Below the pieces are notes generated by a model. That model did no database searches. It had not been told where the DNA came from and saw nothing but the letters and a program-made list of their open reading frames with translations. The translations under genes and the position numbers were made by a program. 35,638 bases of DNA, taken from Comamonas terrae. Its GTDB lineage: Bacteria; Pseudomonadota; Gammaproteobacteria; Burkholderiales; Burkholderiaceae_C. This document shows positions 25,510 through 34,623 of this stretch, one piece after another; within the stretch, counting starts at the first letter, position 1; each line of letters begins with the position of its first letter. The stretch covers positions 1 to 35,638 of the forward strand of contig NZ_BCNT01000029.1 in assembly GCF_001544075.1 (NCBI RefSeq). The letters run 5' to 3'.

Positions 25510-25728
25510 CGTTTAGCTCCTTTCCGTTGCGAAGGCAGATCCCTGTGACCTGTCTTGCTTTCTAGGGTGGACAACCTGCATGGGTTTGCCTGTAGGTCTT
25601 TTTAGACATTGGCATTGCATTGCGTAAGCGATTGCTAACCTGAATCTCCTAGAGAATCCTAAGGATTTGCTGACACATCCGCATACGTAGGAGACAAAAT
25701 TTCTTCATCGGATCCCACCCCCGATTAC

Positions 25729-26229
25729 TCAGCTGACCTTGCGATCTTCGCCCTTGGCTTCTTGCATGGCTTCCGGCTCCAGCTCTTCGGCAGAGCGGTT
25801 GAGGTGGATGAATATGCCCCATCCCGTCAGCAACAGGGCGACGGCCCCGATCAGCAGTGCGGCATAGACAAGGTCTTCGGGGTTGCCCTGAGCCTTGAAA
25901 ACGGCAACCAGGCCTTCGACAGCCAATGCAACAGACAGCACCACCAGGAAACGCGAGAGAAACCGGCGCACCCGTGTCGGGCCGCTGATGTGGGCTTCGC
26001 GAACGACCTCTTCTTCAGCAATCGTCTGGGCGATTTGCAAGGCGACTACGCCGGAGGCCAGAATGCCGAGGGCCTGCACGATGCCCAGGGCTGAATCGGT
26101 ATCCAATCCCTGCGACAGGGTGTCCCAGCTCTTGAGCGCGGCAATCCAGACCAAAGCCAGCGCTGCCAGCGAGAACAGCAATGCGATCAAGGCGTGGAGC
26201 AGTGCGAAAAGAACACGCAGGGACTTCAT
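25729..26229 (-). CDS. Conserved-looking membrane protein of unknown function
   Basis: This encodes 166 residues from the ATG at 26229; the frame is open 39 codons further upstream and a GTG at 26271 is also possible. Four hydrophobic helices are visible: ~6-31 (LLHALIALLFSLAALALVWIA), ~45-65 (ALGIVQALGILASGVVALQI), ~88-108 (FLVVLSVALAVEGLVAVF) and ~118-138 (LVYAALLIGAVALLLTGWGIF). A charged tail (RSAEELEPEAMQEAKGED) lies on one side. It is probably an inner-membrane protein. No catalytic motif was seen, so no function is offered. It may be core genome rather than island cargo, as it looks better adapted to the host's codon use than its neighbours. Confidence 0.7.
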   Translation of the reverse strand: MKSLRVLFALLHALIALLFSLAALALVWIAALKSWDTLSQGLDTDSALGIVQALGILASGVVALQIAQTIAEEEVVREAHISGPTRVRRFLSRFLVVLSVALAVEGLVAVFKAQGNPEDLVYAALLIGAVALLLTGWGIFIHLNRSAEELEPEAMQEAKGEDRKVS

Positions 26230-26406
26230 AGCCGAGGCCAGTTTGGCAGCTGCGCTCGCGCCCTTGGCCACATGCACACGTCTGAACCGCGAGAAGGCTG
26301 CCTGTTTAAGAAGACTCCAAGCATCACGACAATCGATGCAGCGCAATGTAGGAGCTACGCTGTACCCAGTGTCTCTGGACTGCGGAATGCTTGTTTCGTG
26401 ACCTGA

Positions 26407-26652
26407 TTAATTCTGACGCCGCATGGGTAATGCACTGAGGATGTCTCCGAGTAATTCCGCATCCGTTTGGCCTGCTATGACATAGATGGCGGTACCTGCA
26501 CCCGTGCTGTTTGGTATCACTGCCGCTTGGCGCTCGTACATGACTTCTTCGCCAGTGAGCTGGTCAAAAGCACGGTAGGTATCCAGGTCTTCGACCTCAA
26601 GAATCTTTCCGCCTAAAGGTCCACCCACAAATGTTGCATTGATCTTGTTCAT
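26407..26652 (-). CDS. Small hypothetical protein
   Basis: This encodes 81 residues. The ATG at 26652 is supported by an AGGTG sequence at usable spacing; the frame is open 18 codons further upstream. The sequence begins MNKINATFVGGPLGGKILEV, a pattern of a small beta-rich domain seen in phage or plasmid hypothetical proteins, followed by YRAFDQLTGEEVMYERQAAV and a short C-terminal helix. No named family. It is 34 bases downstream of the next hypothetical gene, so the two are probably co-transcribed leftward. Confidence 0.6.
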   Translation of the reverse strand: MNKINATFVGGPLGGKILEVEDLDTYRAFDQLTGEEVMYERQAAVIPNSTGAGTAIYVIAGQTDAELLGDILSALPMRRQN

Positions 26653-26686
26653 AGGGACACCTGAATCCTTGTTCAAGGAAGCACCT

Positions 26687-27016
26687 TCATGTCTGCTTTG
26701 TTTCACAGCGTATGAAGGAAGGGAGCAGGTTTCCCGATATGGCCAGGTTGACTTCTATAGCCACCGACCCGGTTCGTGGGCCGCGCAGCTCAATGACAAT
26801 TTGGCGAGCGATATCAAAAATGGCCTGGTCGTCATGGTTGGACATGTAGCGCAACCACGTGGTGATACGCTCTTGAGGAGCGCTGTGCTCGCACCATATG
26901 CCGAGCGTTGAAGTGATTTCGTCCGTCAAACCAGCTCGCGTATGCAAGTCTGGGTCAACACCAAAGTATTGCGCCGTCGTGAGAGGCATGGACGTCAGGA
27001 GTTCAGGGTAACACAT
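26687..27016 (-). CDS. Hypothetical protein
   Basis: This encodes about 109 residues if read from the ATG at 27016; ATG 26989 is an alternative and neither has a strong ribosome site. The central part looks alpha-helical and soluble (LTDEITSTLGIWCEHSAPQERITTWLRYMSNHDDQAIFDIARQ), followed by a short beta-like C-terminal segment. I do not recognise it. It lies just downstream of the terminator at 27122-27150 and upstream of another small hypothetical gene on the same strand. Confidence 0.5.
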   Translation of the reverse strand: MCYPELLTSMPLTTAQYFGVDPDLHTRAGLTDEITSTLGIWCEHSAPQERITTWLRYMSNHDDQAIFDIARQIVIELRGPRTGSVAIEVNLAISGNLLPSFIRCETKQT

Positions 27017-27121
27017 ACGGTCTGGCCATCCCGAACACGTTGGGATAGCTATGGGACCGCGATGCGGGCAAAAATCGTGCGAGCCGAACAATCAAATACC
27101 GGCTTGCTTTGAGCTGGGGCC

Positions 27122-27150
27122 AAAAAAAGCCCGCATCAGCGGGCTTTTTT
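27122..27150. terminator. Bidirectional Rho-independent terminator
   Basis: A GCCCGC/GCGGGC stem with loop ATCA is flanked by seven A on one side and six T on the other, so it works on both strands. The current integrase stop codon lies inside its stem. Confidence 0.85.
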
Positions 27151-28584
27151 GCGCGGAAGGGAATAGGGGCCTTGTGCATAGCTCCGGGTGATTGCACGCA
27201 CGAAATCCAGAAACCCGAGTGCCAGCAAGGTAGGGTGAATAGGGACTACACGATAGGTGGCAGCATTCTTGAGAGAGCGCTCCGGGCCTATCTCATCGTG
27301 GTCTTGGGCGACCTGGATCTTGATCAGCGACTGTGCCAAGTCCACATCATGGATTTGTAGCTGTGTGGCCTCGCCGACACGTAGTCCATGCCACATGCAC
27401 AACAAAGGAATCCAGTATCGCGCGCCGAGGTCATCTTTCATCTTGCCTCGCCATGCCGCAGAGTCGGGGTTGTACCACTCGGACGCAAAGAGGTCATTTA
27501 ACTGCTTCGCTTTGTATGGAAAGCGGGGTTTGAGTCGGCTCTCTTCGACTTTGGCGCTGATTTTTGGAAGAACTTCAAGCCCAGCGACGGGGTTCTGGTC
27601 GATCAGCTGCTTTGTCTTGGAGAGAGCGAAAGCCTCGAATAGGACATTTCTTGCAGGCCCTGAGGTATAGCCGTAGCTCCAAGGTTTCTCCTTGGCATGC
27701 AAGCGGCTTTCCAGAAAATCAAAAACGTCTGCCGAGGTGGCAGAGCGCAGAGGCTTGTTGTTGGTGTAGTCGACAAAGCGCTGCCAAATCGACAGATAGG
27801 TCGTTCGGGTTTTTGCGCTACTTGTTTGCAGATGATCCTGGTACAGAGGCGTGATGTCTGTCAGGTGACCTGCGGGCTTTGTCGGGGTGGGTTGGTGAGC
27901 TTCCCACGCCGCTGGCAATGAAGGAGGAAATACCGATGAATCTGGAGGCTTCTGCAAGTCTCCTTGCTGGCGCGCAGCTAGGATCTTGTAGCCCGTCTGC
28001 ACGTATTTGAGCACTTCGTAGGTGAGTGTTTGGAACTCGGCATCAGTTGCTCTCAATTGGTAGCCGCGAAATAGCAGCAATTGGGTGACAGCGTTATGGA
28101 ACTTGCCAACTTGCCCGGATGCCAGAGCACGATTGATGAGGGGCAGTAGTTCGGCGATGTTTTCAGATGCCGACTCGAATTCGTCGTCATCAAGTCCGGT
28201 CTTGCGGGCTTGGGCGTCAGCGTCCAACCCAGACAGTCAGAGTACACCCAGCTGGCCGGGGAGTTCGGGTGTCACCGATATGGTCTTGAGCCGCTTCCAG
28301 GCATTCAGCTTCAGAAAAGCTTCCTTGGCATTTCCCTGGTCCTGTTGGCTTCGTGCTGCGGCAAGTAACCGGTCGGTTTCGACCGTGAATTCGGCGCAAA
28401 CGGTTTTGGCTTTTCGGTAGTCAGGCCCCAAACGCTTGATGAAGCTGGCTTTGCCGAGCTGATCCCGCAGGTCTTGGGGAATGGGGCGGACGAACTTGTA
28501 ACCATGGTCGTCCTTGCGCATGTAGAGAGGCATGTCAGCATCCTGTGCCGACCGAATCTTGCGCTGCCGTTGTGTACCAGTCAT
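27136..28584 (-). pseudogene. Broken tyrosine-recombinase (phage/island) integrase
   Basis: One reading frame runs from 28584 to 27136 but is interrupted by an in-frame TGA at 28237-28239. Protein sequence continues in the same frame on both sides (QLGVL, stop, LSGLDADAQARK). The N-part (MPLYMRKDDHGYKFVRPIP) is the DUF6538-type start of tyrosine integrases. The C-part has a core-binding domain and the first catalytic Arg (MWHGLRVGEAT), plus a likely catalytic Lys region (SLKNAATYRVVPIHP). The frame ends about 30 residues later, inside a terminator stem. The HxxR box, the second His/Trp and the nucleophilic Tyr are therefore missing. Two lesions make it inactive as written. It lies about 60 bases from the 3' end of tRNA-Ser, the expected attachment position. 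Confidence 0.85.
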
Positions 28585-28596
28585 TTGTACCAGTCA
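28564..28596 (+). repeat. Tandem TGTACCAGTC repeats at the integrase 5' end
   Basis: TGTACCAGTCATT is followed directly by TGTACCAGTCAGG (shared 10-mer at 28573-28582 and 28586-28595). The first copy, with the preceding CTGCC, resembles 23771-23790. Short tandem repeats beside an integrase start are compatible with arm-type recombinase binding sites or an old attachment site. Confidence 0.45.
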
Positions 28597-28645
28597 GGAT
28601 GAAAAACTCCCTGATATATCGGCAAATCAATGACTTGGCTTGAAC

Positions 28646-28735
28646 TGGCGGAGGCTGTGAGATTCGAACTCACGGAAGGATCACTCCTTCGGCAGTTTTC
28701 AAGACTGCTGGTTTAAACCACTCACCCAAACCTCC
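28646..28735 (-). tRNA. tRNA-Ser (anticodon UGA)
   Basis: The 90 bases fold as a class II tRNA. The acceptor stem begins GGAGGTT, pairing with AGCCTCC near the 3' end, followed by G and an encoded CCA. The anticodon arm GCAGTCTTGAAAACTGC presents TGA. A long variable arm of the serine type and the TTCGAAT T-loop are present. The integrase remnant beside its 3' end suggests use as an integration site. Confidence 0.95.
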
Positions 28736-28845
28736 GGGTGGCGCAATTTTACACAAGGAAGCTGCCTGCCCAGTCCCTCCGGCAGCAGTTGCTGAAACAA
28801 ATCATGCCTCTCCTGGGTCACGACAGCAGAGGCGCGGGGCACCCA

Positions 28846-28868
28846 TGAAAAAATGCCCCGAAGGGCAT
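28846..28868 (-). terminator. Rho-independent terminator downstream of maeB
   Basis: On the minus strand the stem ATGCCC/GGGCAT closes on a TTCG tetraloop and is followed by a run of T. A second hairpin (CAGGCGCC at 28886-28893 and GGCGCCTG at 28900-28907) lies nearer the gene. Confidence 0.85.
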
Positions 28869-28913
28869 TCGTGTGGGCACTGAAGCAGGCGCCCGTACAG
28901 GCGCCTGATCCGC

Positions 28914-31211
28914 TTAGCCGCGCAGGGCGATGGCCTGTGCAGCGGCCAGGGCCGTCATGTTGACCACGCGGCGCACGGTGGCCGAAGGCGTCAGCACGTG
29001 GGCCGAGGCAGCGGCGCCCATGAGGATGGGGCCGATGGTGGTTCCGTGGCCGCCCGTGGTCTTGAGCACGTTGAACAGGATGTTCGCGGCGTCCAGGTTG
29101 GGGCAGATCAGCACATTGGCCGCGCCGTGCAGGCTGGACTCCAACAATGCGTGGCTGCGGACGTCCTGCGACAAGGCCGAGTCGCCATGCAGCTCGCCGT
29201 CGCATTCGATGCCAGGGTTGGCTGCGGCGAACAGGTCGCGTGCGGCGCGCATCTTGCGGGCCGATGCGCGGCTGGAGGAGCCGTAGTTGCTGTGCGACAG
29301 GAAGGCGACCTTGGGGGGCAGGCCAAAGCGGGCCACTTCGTCGGCAGCCATCTTGGCGATCTCGGCCAGCTCTTCGGCGGTGGGATCTTCGTTGATGTAG
29401 GTGTCGGCGATGAACAGCGTGCCGGATTCCAGCATGACGGCGTTGACGGTCGCGAACTCGCGGGCATCCTTTTTCAGGCCCAGCACGTCCTGTACATGGG
29501 TCAGGTGGCCGTCGAACTTGCCGACCAGACCGCACAGCATGGCATCGGCATCGCCCAGATGCACCATCAGCGCGGCGATCAGGGTGTTGGAGCGGCGCAC
29601 GGCGGCCTTGGCGGCTTCGGGCGTCACGCCGTTGCGGCCCATCAGGCGGTGGTAGGTTTCCCAGTACTGGCGGAAGCGCGGATCGTCTTCGGGATTGCAG
29701 ATCTCCACGTCCTTGCCCAGCTGGATGCGCAGGCCGGCCTTGGCGATGCGGGCTTCGATCACGGCCGGACGGCCGATCAGGATGGGCTTGGCCAGGCCGT
29801 CGTCCAGCGCAACCTGCACGGCACGCAGCACGCGCTCGTCCTCGCCTTCGGCATAGGCCACGCGCTGCTGGTTGGCCTTGGCGGCGGCGAACACGGGACG
29901 CATGAACATGCTGGTCTGATAGACGAAGCGGGTCAGGCTCTCGCGGTAGGCAGCGATGTCCTCGATGGGGCGGGTCGCCACGCCGGATTCGGCGGCAGCC
30001 TTGGCCACGGCCGGAGCAATGCGCAGGATCAGGCGCGAATCGAAGGGGGTGGGAATCAGGTAGTCGGGACCGAAGGTCAGTTCCTTGCCCTGGTAGGCGG
30101 CGGCGACCTCGTCGCTGACGTCCTGCTTGGCCAGCGCGGCGATTTCGCGCACGCAGGCCAGCTTCATGGCTTCAGTGATCTTGGTGGCGCCGCAGTCGAG
30201 CGCGCCGCGGAAGATGTAGGGGAAGCACAGGACGTTGTTGACCTGGTTCGGATAGTCGGAGCGGCCGGTGGCGATGATGCAGTCCGGACGGATGGCCTTG
30301 GCCAGTTCGGGACGGATTTCGGGCTCGGGGTTGGCCAGGGCCAGGATGATGGGCTTGTCGGCCATGGTCTTGACCATGTCGGCGGTCAGCACGCCGGGGG
30401 CCGAGCAGCCCAGGAACACGTCGGCGCCGTTGACCACGTCGGCCAGGGTGCGGGCTTCGGTCTTCTGGGCGTAGCGGGCCTTGGAGGCATCCAGACCACC
30501 GGGGCGGCCTTCGTAGATCACGCCCTTGGAGTCGACCATGTAGACGTTCTCGCGCTTGACGCCCAGGCCGACCATCACGTCCACGCAGGCGATGGCGGCT
30601 GCGCCGGCACCGGAGACGGCAACCTTGACCTTGTCGATCTGCTTGTCGACCAGTTCCAGGCCGTTGAGCAGGGCGGCGCTGGAGATGATGGCCGTGCCGT
30701 GCTGGTCGTCATGGAACACGGGGATGTTCATGCGCTTGGACAACTCCTGCTCGATGTAGAAGCACTCGGGCGCCTTGATGTCCTCGAGGTTGATGCCGCC
30801 CAGGGTGGGCTCCAGCGAAGCGATGATCTCGATGAGCTTGTCGGGATCGCGCTCGGCCAGTTCGATGTCGAACACGTCCACGCCGGCGAACTTCTTGAAC
30901 AGGCAGCCCTTGCCTTCCATCACGGGCTTGCCGGCCAGGGGGCCGATGTCGCCCAGGCCCAGCACGGCCGTGCCGTTGGTGATCACGCCCACCAGGTTGC
31001 CGCGCGAGGTGTATTCGGCAGCGCAGGAGGGGTCGGCCTGGATGTCCAGGCAGGGGTAGGCCACGCCGGGCGAGTAGGCCAGGGACAAGTCGCGCTGGTT
31101 GGACAGGGGCTTGGTCGGGGTGACGGAAATCTTGCCCTTGACGGGGCTGCGGTGGTATTCGCGGGCCGCGTCGCGCAGGGCTTGTTCGGCGGTGGACAGG
31201 TTTTGTGTCAT
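28914..31211 (-). CDS. maeB: NADP-dependent malic enzyme (MaeB type)
   Basis: This encodes 765 residues, the usual length of the bacterial hybrid malic enzyme. Residues ~15-430 form the malic enzyme part: SPGVAYPC, the [14 protein letters not shown] motif, [13 protein letters not shown] with metal-binding acids, the HDDQHGTAI signature, and the NADP-binding SGAGAAAIA. Residues ~440-765 form a phosphotransacetylase-like domain, regulatory in this class ([37 protein letters not shown]). It converts malate to pyruvate and CO2 with NADPH formation in the cytoplasm. It stands alone on the minus strand, upstream of tRNA-Ser, with two hairpins downstream. The sequence and codon use look fully core-like. 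Confidence 0.96.
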   Translation of the reverse strand: MTQNLSTAEQALRDAAREYHRSPVKGKISVTPTKPLSNQRDLSLAYSPGVAYPCLDIQADPSCAAEYTSRGNLVGVITNGTAVLGLGDIGPLAGKPVMEGKGCLFKKFAGVDVFDIELAERDPDKLIEIIASLEPTLGGINLEDIKAPECFYIEQELSKRMNIPVFHDDQHGTAIISSAALLNGLELVDKQIDKVKVAVSGAGAAAIACVDVMVGLGVKRENVYMVDSKGVIYEGRPGGLDASKARYAQKTEARTLADVVNGADVFLGCSAPGVLTADMVKTMADKPIILALANPEPEIRPELAKAIRPDCIIATGRSDYPNQVNNVLCFPYIFRGALDCGATKITEAMKLACVREIAALAKQDVSDEVAAAYQGKELTFGPDYLIPTPFDSRLILRIAPAVAKAAAESGVATRPIEDIAAYRESLTRFVYQTSMFMRPVFAAAKANQQRVAYAEGEDERVLRAVQVALDDGLAKPILIGRPAVIEARIAKAGLRIQLGKDVEICNPEDDPRFRQYWETYHRLMGRNGVTPEAAKAAVRRSNTLIAALMVHLGDADAMLCGLVGKFDGHLTHVQDVLGLKKDAREFATVNAVMLESGTLFIADTYINEDPTAEELAEIAKMAADEVARFGLPPKVAFLSHSNYGSSSRASARKMRAARDLFAAANPGIECDGELHGDSALSQDVRSHALLESSLHGAANVLICPNLDAANILFNVLKTTGGHGTTIGPILMGAAASAHVLTPSATVRRVVNMTALAAAQAIALRG

Positions 31212-31303
31212 ACGAAAAATATCAGCAAGTTGCTAGTCGGAGCTTACCGGAAGGCAAGAGGGTTTTGCGGTCAGTTCTGTTTTGCCCGAAGTGCATCGAC
31301 GAC

Positions 31304-31336
31304 AAACCCCCTGACGCCTTGTGTGCGGCAGGGGGT
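31304..31336 (-). terminator. Probable terminator downstream of the permease gene
   Basis: ACCCCCTG (31306-31313) and CAGGGGGT (31329-31336) form an 8-bp stem; on the minus strand it is followed by a short T-containing stretch (TTTGT). The loop contains further pairing. Confidence 0.6.
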
Positions 31337-31376
31337 CTGGGCCGGCGGGTGAGCCAGCGTTTACTAAGGTGCCGCT

Positions 31377-32864
31377 TTAGTGAGCGTCAGCCTGGCGTGC
31401 TGCATTGATGGCAGCGCTGTTGTCTTTGGCGGCTCCGTTGAAGAAGAGGTTCAGCAACACAGCGGTAATCGAAGCCAACAGAATACCGGATTCGATCAGC
31501 GGATGGATGGAGTGGGGCATCCACTGGCGGAAATTGGGCGCTACCAGGGGAATCATGCCCACGCCGATGGACACCGCCACGATCATGGCGTTGTGCTTGT
31601 TGTCGCGGAAATCCACGTTGGACAGGATGCGGATGCCGGTGGAGGCCACCATGCCGAACATCACCAGGCCGGCGCCGCCGAGCACCACGGTGGGCAGGGA
31701 TTCGATCAGCGCGCCCATCTTGGGCAGCACGCCCAGGATGACCAGGATGGCGCCGCCGGCCACGCAGACCCAGCGGCTCATCACGCCCGTCACGGCCACC
31801 AGGCCCACGTTCTGCGAGAAGCTGGTGTAGGGGAAGGTGTTGAAGATGCCGCCGATCAGCGTGCCCAGGCCGTCGGTGCGCAGGCCGCGGGTCAGCTCGT
31901 CCTGCGTGATCTCGCGCTTGGTCATGTCGCCCAGGGCCAGGAACATGCCGGTCGACTCGATCATCACCACCACCATCACCAGGCTCATGGTCAGGATGAG
32001 GATGGGGTCGAACACGGGCATGGCGATCTGGAAGGGCAGCACCACGGTGAACCATTCGGCCTTGGCGACCTTGTCGAAGTTCATCAGGCCCATGGCCACC
32101 GAGATCACGCCGCCGATCAGAATGCCCATCAGCACCGAGATGTTGGCGATGAAGCCCTTGGCAAAGCGTGCGATCAGCAGGATGGACAGCAGCACGATGC
32201 CCGAGACGGCGGCGCCCTGCAGGTCGGCATACTTGGGGTTGGGCACGGTGGGCAGCACCGAGAAGCCCTTGGGCACGGGGGGCAGGGCCGAACCGGGGGC
32301 GCCGGCCATGGCCTGGGCCTCGGCCAGCCACTTCAGGTGTTCGGGATTGGGCACGGAAGGAGCGGTCGGGCCCACGGGGTTGCCGAAGATCCAGTTCACG
32401 CCCACGCGCATCAGGCTGATGCCGATGACGGCAATGATGCTGCCTGTCACCACCGGCGGGAAGAAGCGCAGCATGCGGCTGATGATCGGCGCTATCAGGA
32501 TGGAGACCACGCCCGCGCCGATGACGGAGCCGAAGATCACTCCGGCACCGGCAGTGCCGCCCGTGGACTGGGCCATGGAGACCATGGGCGCCACGCTGGC
32601 GAAGGTCACGCCCATCATCACGGGCAGCTTGATGCCGAACCACTGGGTGGCGCCCAGGGCCTGGATCAGCGTGACCAGGCCGCAGACGAACAGGTCGGCG
32701 GAAATCAGGTGCGCGACCTGCTCGGGAGGCAGATTGAGCGCGCGGCCCACGATCAGCGGCACGGCGACTGCGCCGGCATACATCACGAGCACGTGCTGCA
32801 GGCCGAGCGCGGTGAGTTTGCCGAGCGGCAGAACCTCATCTACGGGATGCACATTGGGTTGCAT
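31377..32864 (-). CDS. Xanthine/uric-acid-type permease (NCS2 family)
   Basis: This encodes 495 residues from the ATG at 32864; GAGGAG lies upstream, and the open frame 23 codons longer has no ribosome site. It starts with the NCS2 first-helix motif GLQHVLVMYAGAVAVPL. The family signature is SQNVGLVAVTGVMSRWV, matching the QNxGxxxxTGV pattern of xanthine/urate carriers rather than uracil carriers. About 12-14 helices are visible. A hydrophilic Pro/Ala-rich loop (PSVPNPEHLKWLAEAQ to PTVPNPKYADLQ) is longer than in E. coli XanQ. It imports an oxidised purine with protons or sodium; the exact substrate is unproven. No purine-catabolic gene is adjacent. The palindrome at 32942-32949 may be its operator. 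Confidence 0.9.
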   Translation of the reverse strand: MQPNVHPVDEVLPLGKLTALGLQHVLVMYAGAVAVPLIVGRALNLPPEQVAHLISADLFVCGLVTLIQALGATQWFGIKLPVMMGVTFASVAPMVSMAQSTGGTAGAGVIFGSVIGAGVVSILIAPIISRMLRFFPPVVTGSIIAVIGISLMRVGVNWIFGNPVGPTAPSVPNPEHLKWLAEAQAMAGAPGSALPPVPKGFSVLPTVPNPKYADLQGAAVSGIVLLSILLIARFAKGFIANISVLMGILIGGVISVAMGLMNFDKVAKAEWFTVVLPFQIAMPVFDPILILTMSLVMVVVMIESTGMFLALGDMTKREITQDELTRGLRTDGLGTLIGGIFNTFPYTSFSQNVGLVAVTGVMSRWVCVAGGAILVILGVLPKMGALIESLPTVVLGGAGLVMFGMVASTGIRILSNVDFRDNKHNAMIVAVSIGVGMIPLVAPNFRQWMPHSIHPLIESGILLASITAVLLNLFFNGAAKDNSAAINAARQADAH

Positions 32865-32941
32865 AAAAGCTTGTCTCCTCACTCCATGTATGAATACGGA
32901 TTTGCTGCTTGGCGGTTGCGGGCGGCAATCCATACAAAAAG

Positions 32942-32949
32942 TGTATACA
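32942..32949. promoter_or_regulatory. TGTATACA palindrome, possible GntR/MarR-type operator
   Basis: A perfect 8-bp palindrome lies 78 bases upstream of the permease start. A partial copy (TTGTATGG on the minus strand) follows about ten bases closer to the gene. TGTATACA-like cores occur in operators of several ligand-responsive repressors. Short palindromes are common, so this is weak. Confidence 0.3.
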
Positions 32950-33059
32950 GCTCATAACGGGAAACATCTACCGGTAAACCCTGCGTGGGGAAACCGCGTG
33001 GTGCCGCGCGCGAACCGGTTATGCAACAAACGCATGGATGACTGTCGAAAATTGGAATG

Positions 33060-33164
33060 GCTATGAAAACCATAGCTTTCGGCGCCTGTATCAGCTTGTT
33101 AATGGAAGGATTCTGCTTTTAATACCAGTTGCTGATTGCGGTGTTAGCTCCTAAATCAATAGCT
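33060..33164. repeat. Candidate dispersed intergenic repeat of the Comamonadaceae
   Basis: An inverted repeat GCTATG-AAAAC-CATAGC (33060-33076) is followed 70 bases later by AGCTCCTAAATCAATAGCT (33146-33164). Words of this kind (CTATGAAAACCATAGC, CCTAAATCAATAGC) recur between genes in related genomes as I recall them. Only one copy is in this window, so the repeat status is from memory. Confidence 0.35.
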
Positions 33165-33251
33165 TTGCTCTATGTTTGTTGAACAACCGATCAGTTCCGT
33201 ACTGCTTTTTGTGTGCTGCTCAGGGTAGTTAATACCTATATGCATGTAAAT

Positions 33252-33272
33252 GGGCGCCACAGTGCGGCGCCC
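33252..33272. terminator. GC-rich hairpin downstream of the MFS gene
   Basis: GGGCGCC (33252-33258) and GGCGCCC (33266-33272) enclose a seven-base loop. The T-tract that follows on the minus strand is poor, so terminator function is likely but not certain. Confidence 0.5.
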
Positions 33273-33317
33273 GCAGTTTTCACAATGAACGCCTGCCGAC
33301 CTGCCGCGTACATTCTG

Positions 33318-34505
33318 TCAGCAGGCGGTCTTCATGGGCTGCGGGGCGGCGTTGCGGCCGGCCGGCAGCCGGTGGCTCAGCAGCACCAGCAGCAGCCCCA
33401 GGGTCGTGAGTGCGGCCGCGGCCCAGGCGATGGAGGTCAGGCCCATGCCCTGCGCGATGACTGCACCGCCGGCCCAGGCTCCCAGGGCATTGCCCAGGTT
33501 GAAGGCCGCGATGTTGAGGCTGGAGGCCAGGTTGGAGCCTGCATGGCCTGCGGCCTGCAGTACGCGCATCTGCATGGGTGCCACGCCCACGAAGGCGGCA
33601 ATGCCCAGCAGCAGCACATAGGCCATCGCCAGCGGCGTGCCCGCAAAGGCCCAGCGCCCGGCCAGCAGCACGGCCAGCAGAACCAGCAGCGCGCCGGCCA
33701 GCGCACGCAGCACGCCGTGGCGGTCGGCCAGCCTGCCGCCCGCATGGTTGCCGATGGCCAGGCCAGCACCGAACAGCAGCAGCGTGATGGCGACCCACCG
33801 ATCGCCCATGCCGGTCACCTGCGTGAGCAGCGGCTCGATGTAGGTGTAGAGCGTGAACACGCCGGCAAAGCCGACCACCGTGATCCCCAGGCCCAGCCAC
33901 AGCTGGGGTATGCGCAGCACGGCCAGCTCCTGGGCCAGGCTGTGCGCGCCGGCCGTTGCCACATTGCGCGGCACGAACACGGCCAGAATGCCCAGGGCCG
34001 CCACGCCGACCAGGGCCACGGCGGCAAATGCCATGCGCCAGCCAAAATGCTGGCCGATCCAGGCGCCTGCGGGCACGCCGAGCAAGGTCGCCAGCGTCAG
34101 ACCCGAAAACATGAATGCAATGGCCGAGGCCTTCCTCTCGGGCGGCACCAGCTGGGTGGCCACCACCGCACCTACGCCGAAGAACGTGCCGTGCGTGAGC
34201 GATGTCAGCAGCCGGGCCGCCATCAGCCAGCCGTAGCTGGGCGCCCAGGCGGCCGCGGCATTGCCGGCGATGAAAATGCCCATCAGAACCAGCAGCAGCT
34301 GCTTGCGCGGCCAGCGGCGCGACGCCAGCGTGAGCACGGGAGCGCCGACGGCCACGCCCAGTGCATAGCCTGAAATCAGCGTGCCTGCCGTGGGAATGGA
34401 AATCTGCAAATCATGGCTGACCTGGGTGAGCAGGCCCATGATGATGAATTCGGTGGTGCCGATGCCGAAGGCACCGGCGGCCAATGCGAGCAGCGAAGCC
34501 GGCAT
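33318..34505 (-). CDS. MFS efflux transporter, DHA1/AraJ-like
   Basis: This encodes 395 residues from the ATG at 34505, with AAGGAC upstream. Twelve hydrophobic helices are visible. The sequence opens ALAAGAFGIGTTEFIIMGLL, a typical start of the AraJ/YdhP-like drug:H+ antiporter-1 group, with LISGYALGVAVGAPVLTLASRRWPRKQ as motif A. Motif C-like Gly/Pro repeats lie in helix 5 (LLGVPAGAWIGQHFGWR). It exports a small molecule by proton exchange; the substrate is unknown. It is divergent from a LysR regulator over 118 bases, the standard arrangement for a regulator and its target. Confidence 0.9.
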   Translation of the reverse strand: MPASLLALAAGAFGIGTTEFIIMGLLTQVSHDLQISIPTAGTLISGYALGVAVGAPVLTLASRRWPRKQLLLVLMGIFIAGNAAAAWAPSYGWLMAARLLTSLTHGTFFGVGAVVATQLVPPERKASAIAFMFSGLTLATLLGVPAGAWIGQHFGWRMAFAAVALVGVAALGILAVFVPRNVATAGAHSLAQELAVLRIPQLWLGLGITVVGFAGVFTLYTYIEPLLTQVTGMGDRWVAITLLLFGAGLAIGNHAGGRLADRHGVLRALAGALLVLLAVLLAGRWAFAGTPLAMAYVLLLGIAAFVGVAPMQMRVLQAAGHAGSNLASSLNIAAFNLGNALGAWAGGAVIAQGMGLTSIAWAAAALTTLGLLLVLLSHRLPAGRNAAPQPMKTAC

Positions 34506-34592
34506 GAGGAACGTCCTTGATTGCAATGTCGAGGACCGAACTGTGGGGCCGGCAGGCGGATGGCGGTAGCCACCCGGCTGGAAACGTATTTG

Positions 34593-34619
34593 TTCCTTTG
34601 AGGAATCAATCTGAGGAAT
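34593..34619. promoter_or_regulatory. Probable LysR-type operator
   Basis: TTCCT-TTG-AGGAA (34593-34605) is an inverted repeat. TGAGGAAT is also repeated directly at 34599-34606 and 34612-34619. It lies just before the LysR start in the divergent region, where autoregulation and control of the MFS gene are expected. Confidence 0.5.
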
Positions 34620-34623
34620 TCCA

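Larger units (their letters stand above)
32865..33317. other. Intergenic region between the permease and the MFS gene
   Basis: These 453 bases hold a TGTATACA palindrome near the permease, a repeat-like element at 33060-33164, an AT-rich stretch near 33100-33200 and the hairpin at 33252-33272. No gene is seen. Confidence 0.6.

Noticed and set aside
25264..25548. Leu/Val-rich rightward frame that looks like a membrane protein
   Set aside because: It is the mirror of the Gln-rich gene (CAG read as CTG) and lacks a ribosome site.
28237..28239. In-frame TGA as a selenocysteine codon
   Set aside because: Integrases are not selenoproteins and no SECIS-like hairpin was apparent just downstream; a nonsense mutation or sequencing error is simpler.
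28998..31352. 784-codon rightward frame, very Gly/Gln/His-rich
   Set aside because: It is exactly antisense to maeB; composition reflects the complementary codons, with no ribosome site or domain.
31380..32957. 525-codon rightward frame rich in His/Gly/Gln
   Set aside because: Antisense to the NCS2 permease, which has a complete family signature.
33213..34373. 386-codon rightward frame rich in Gln/Arg/Gly
   Set aside because: Antisense to the MFS transporter; no family features.
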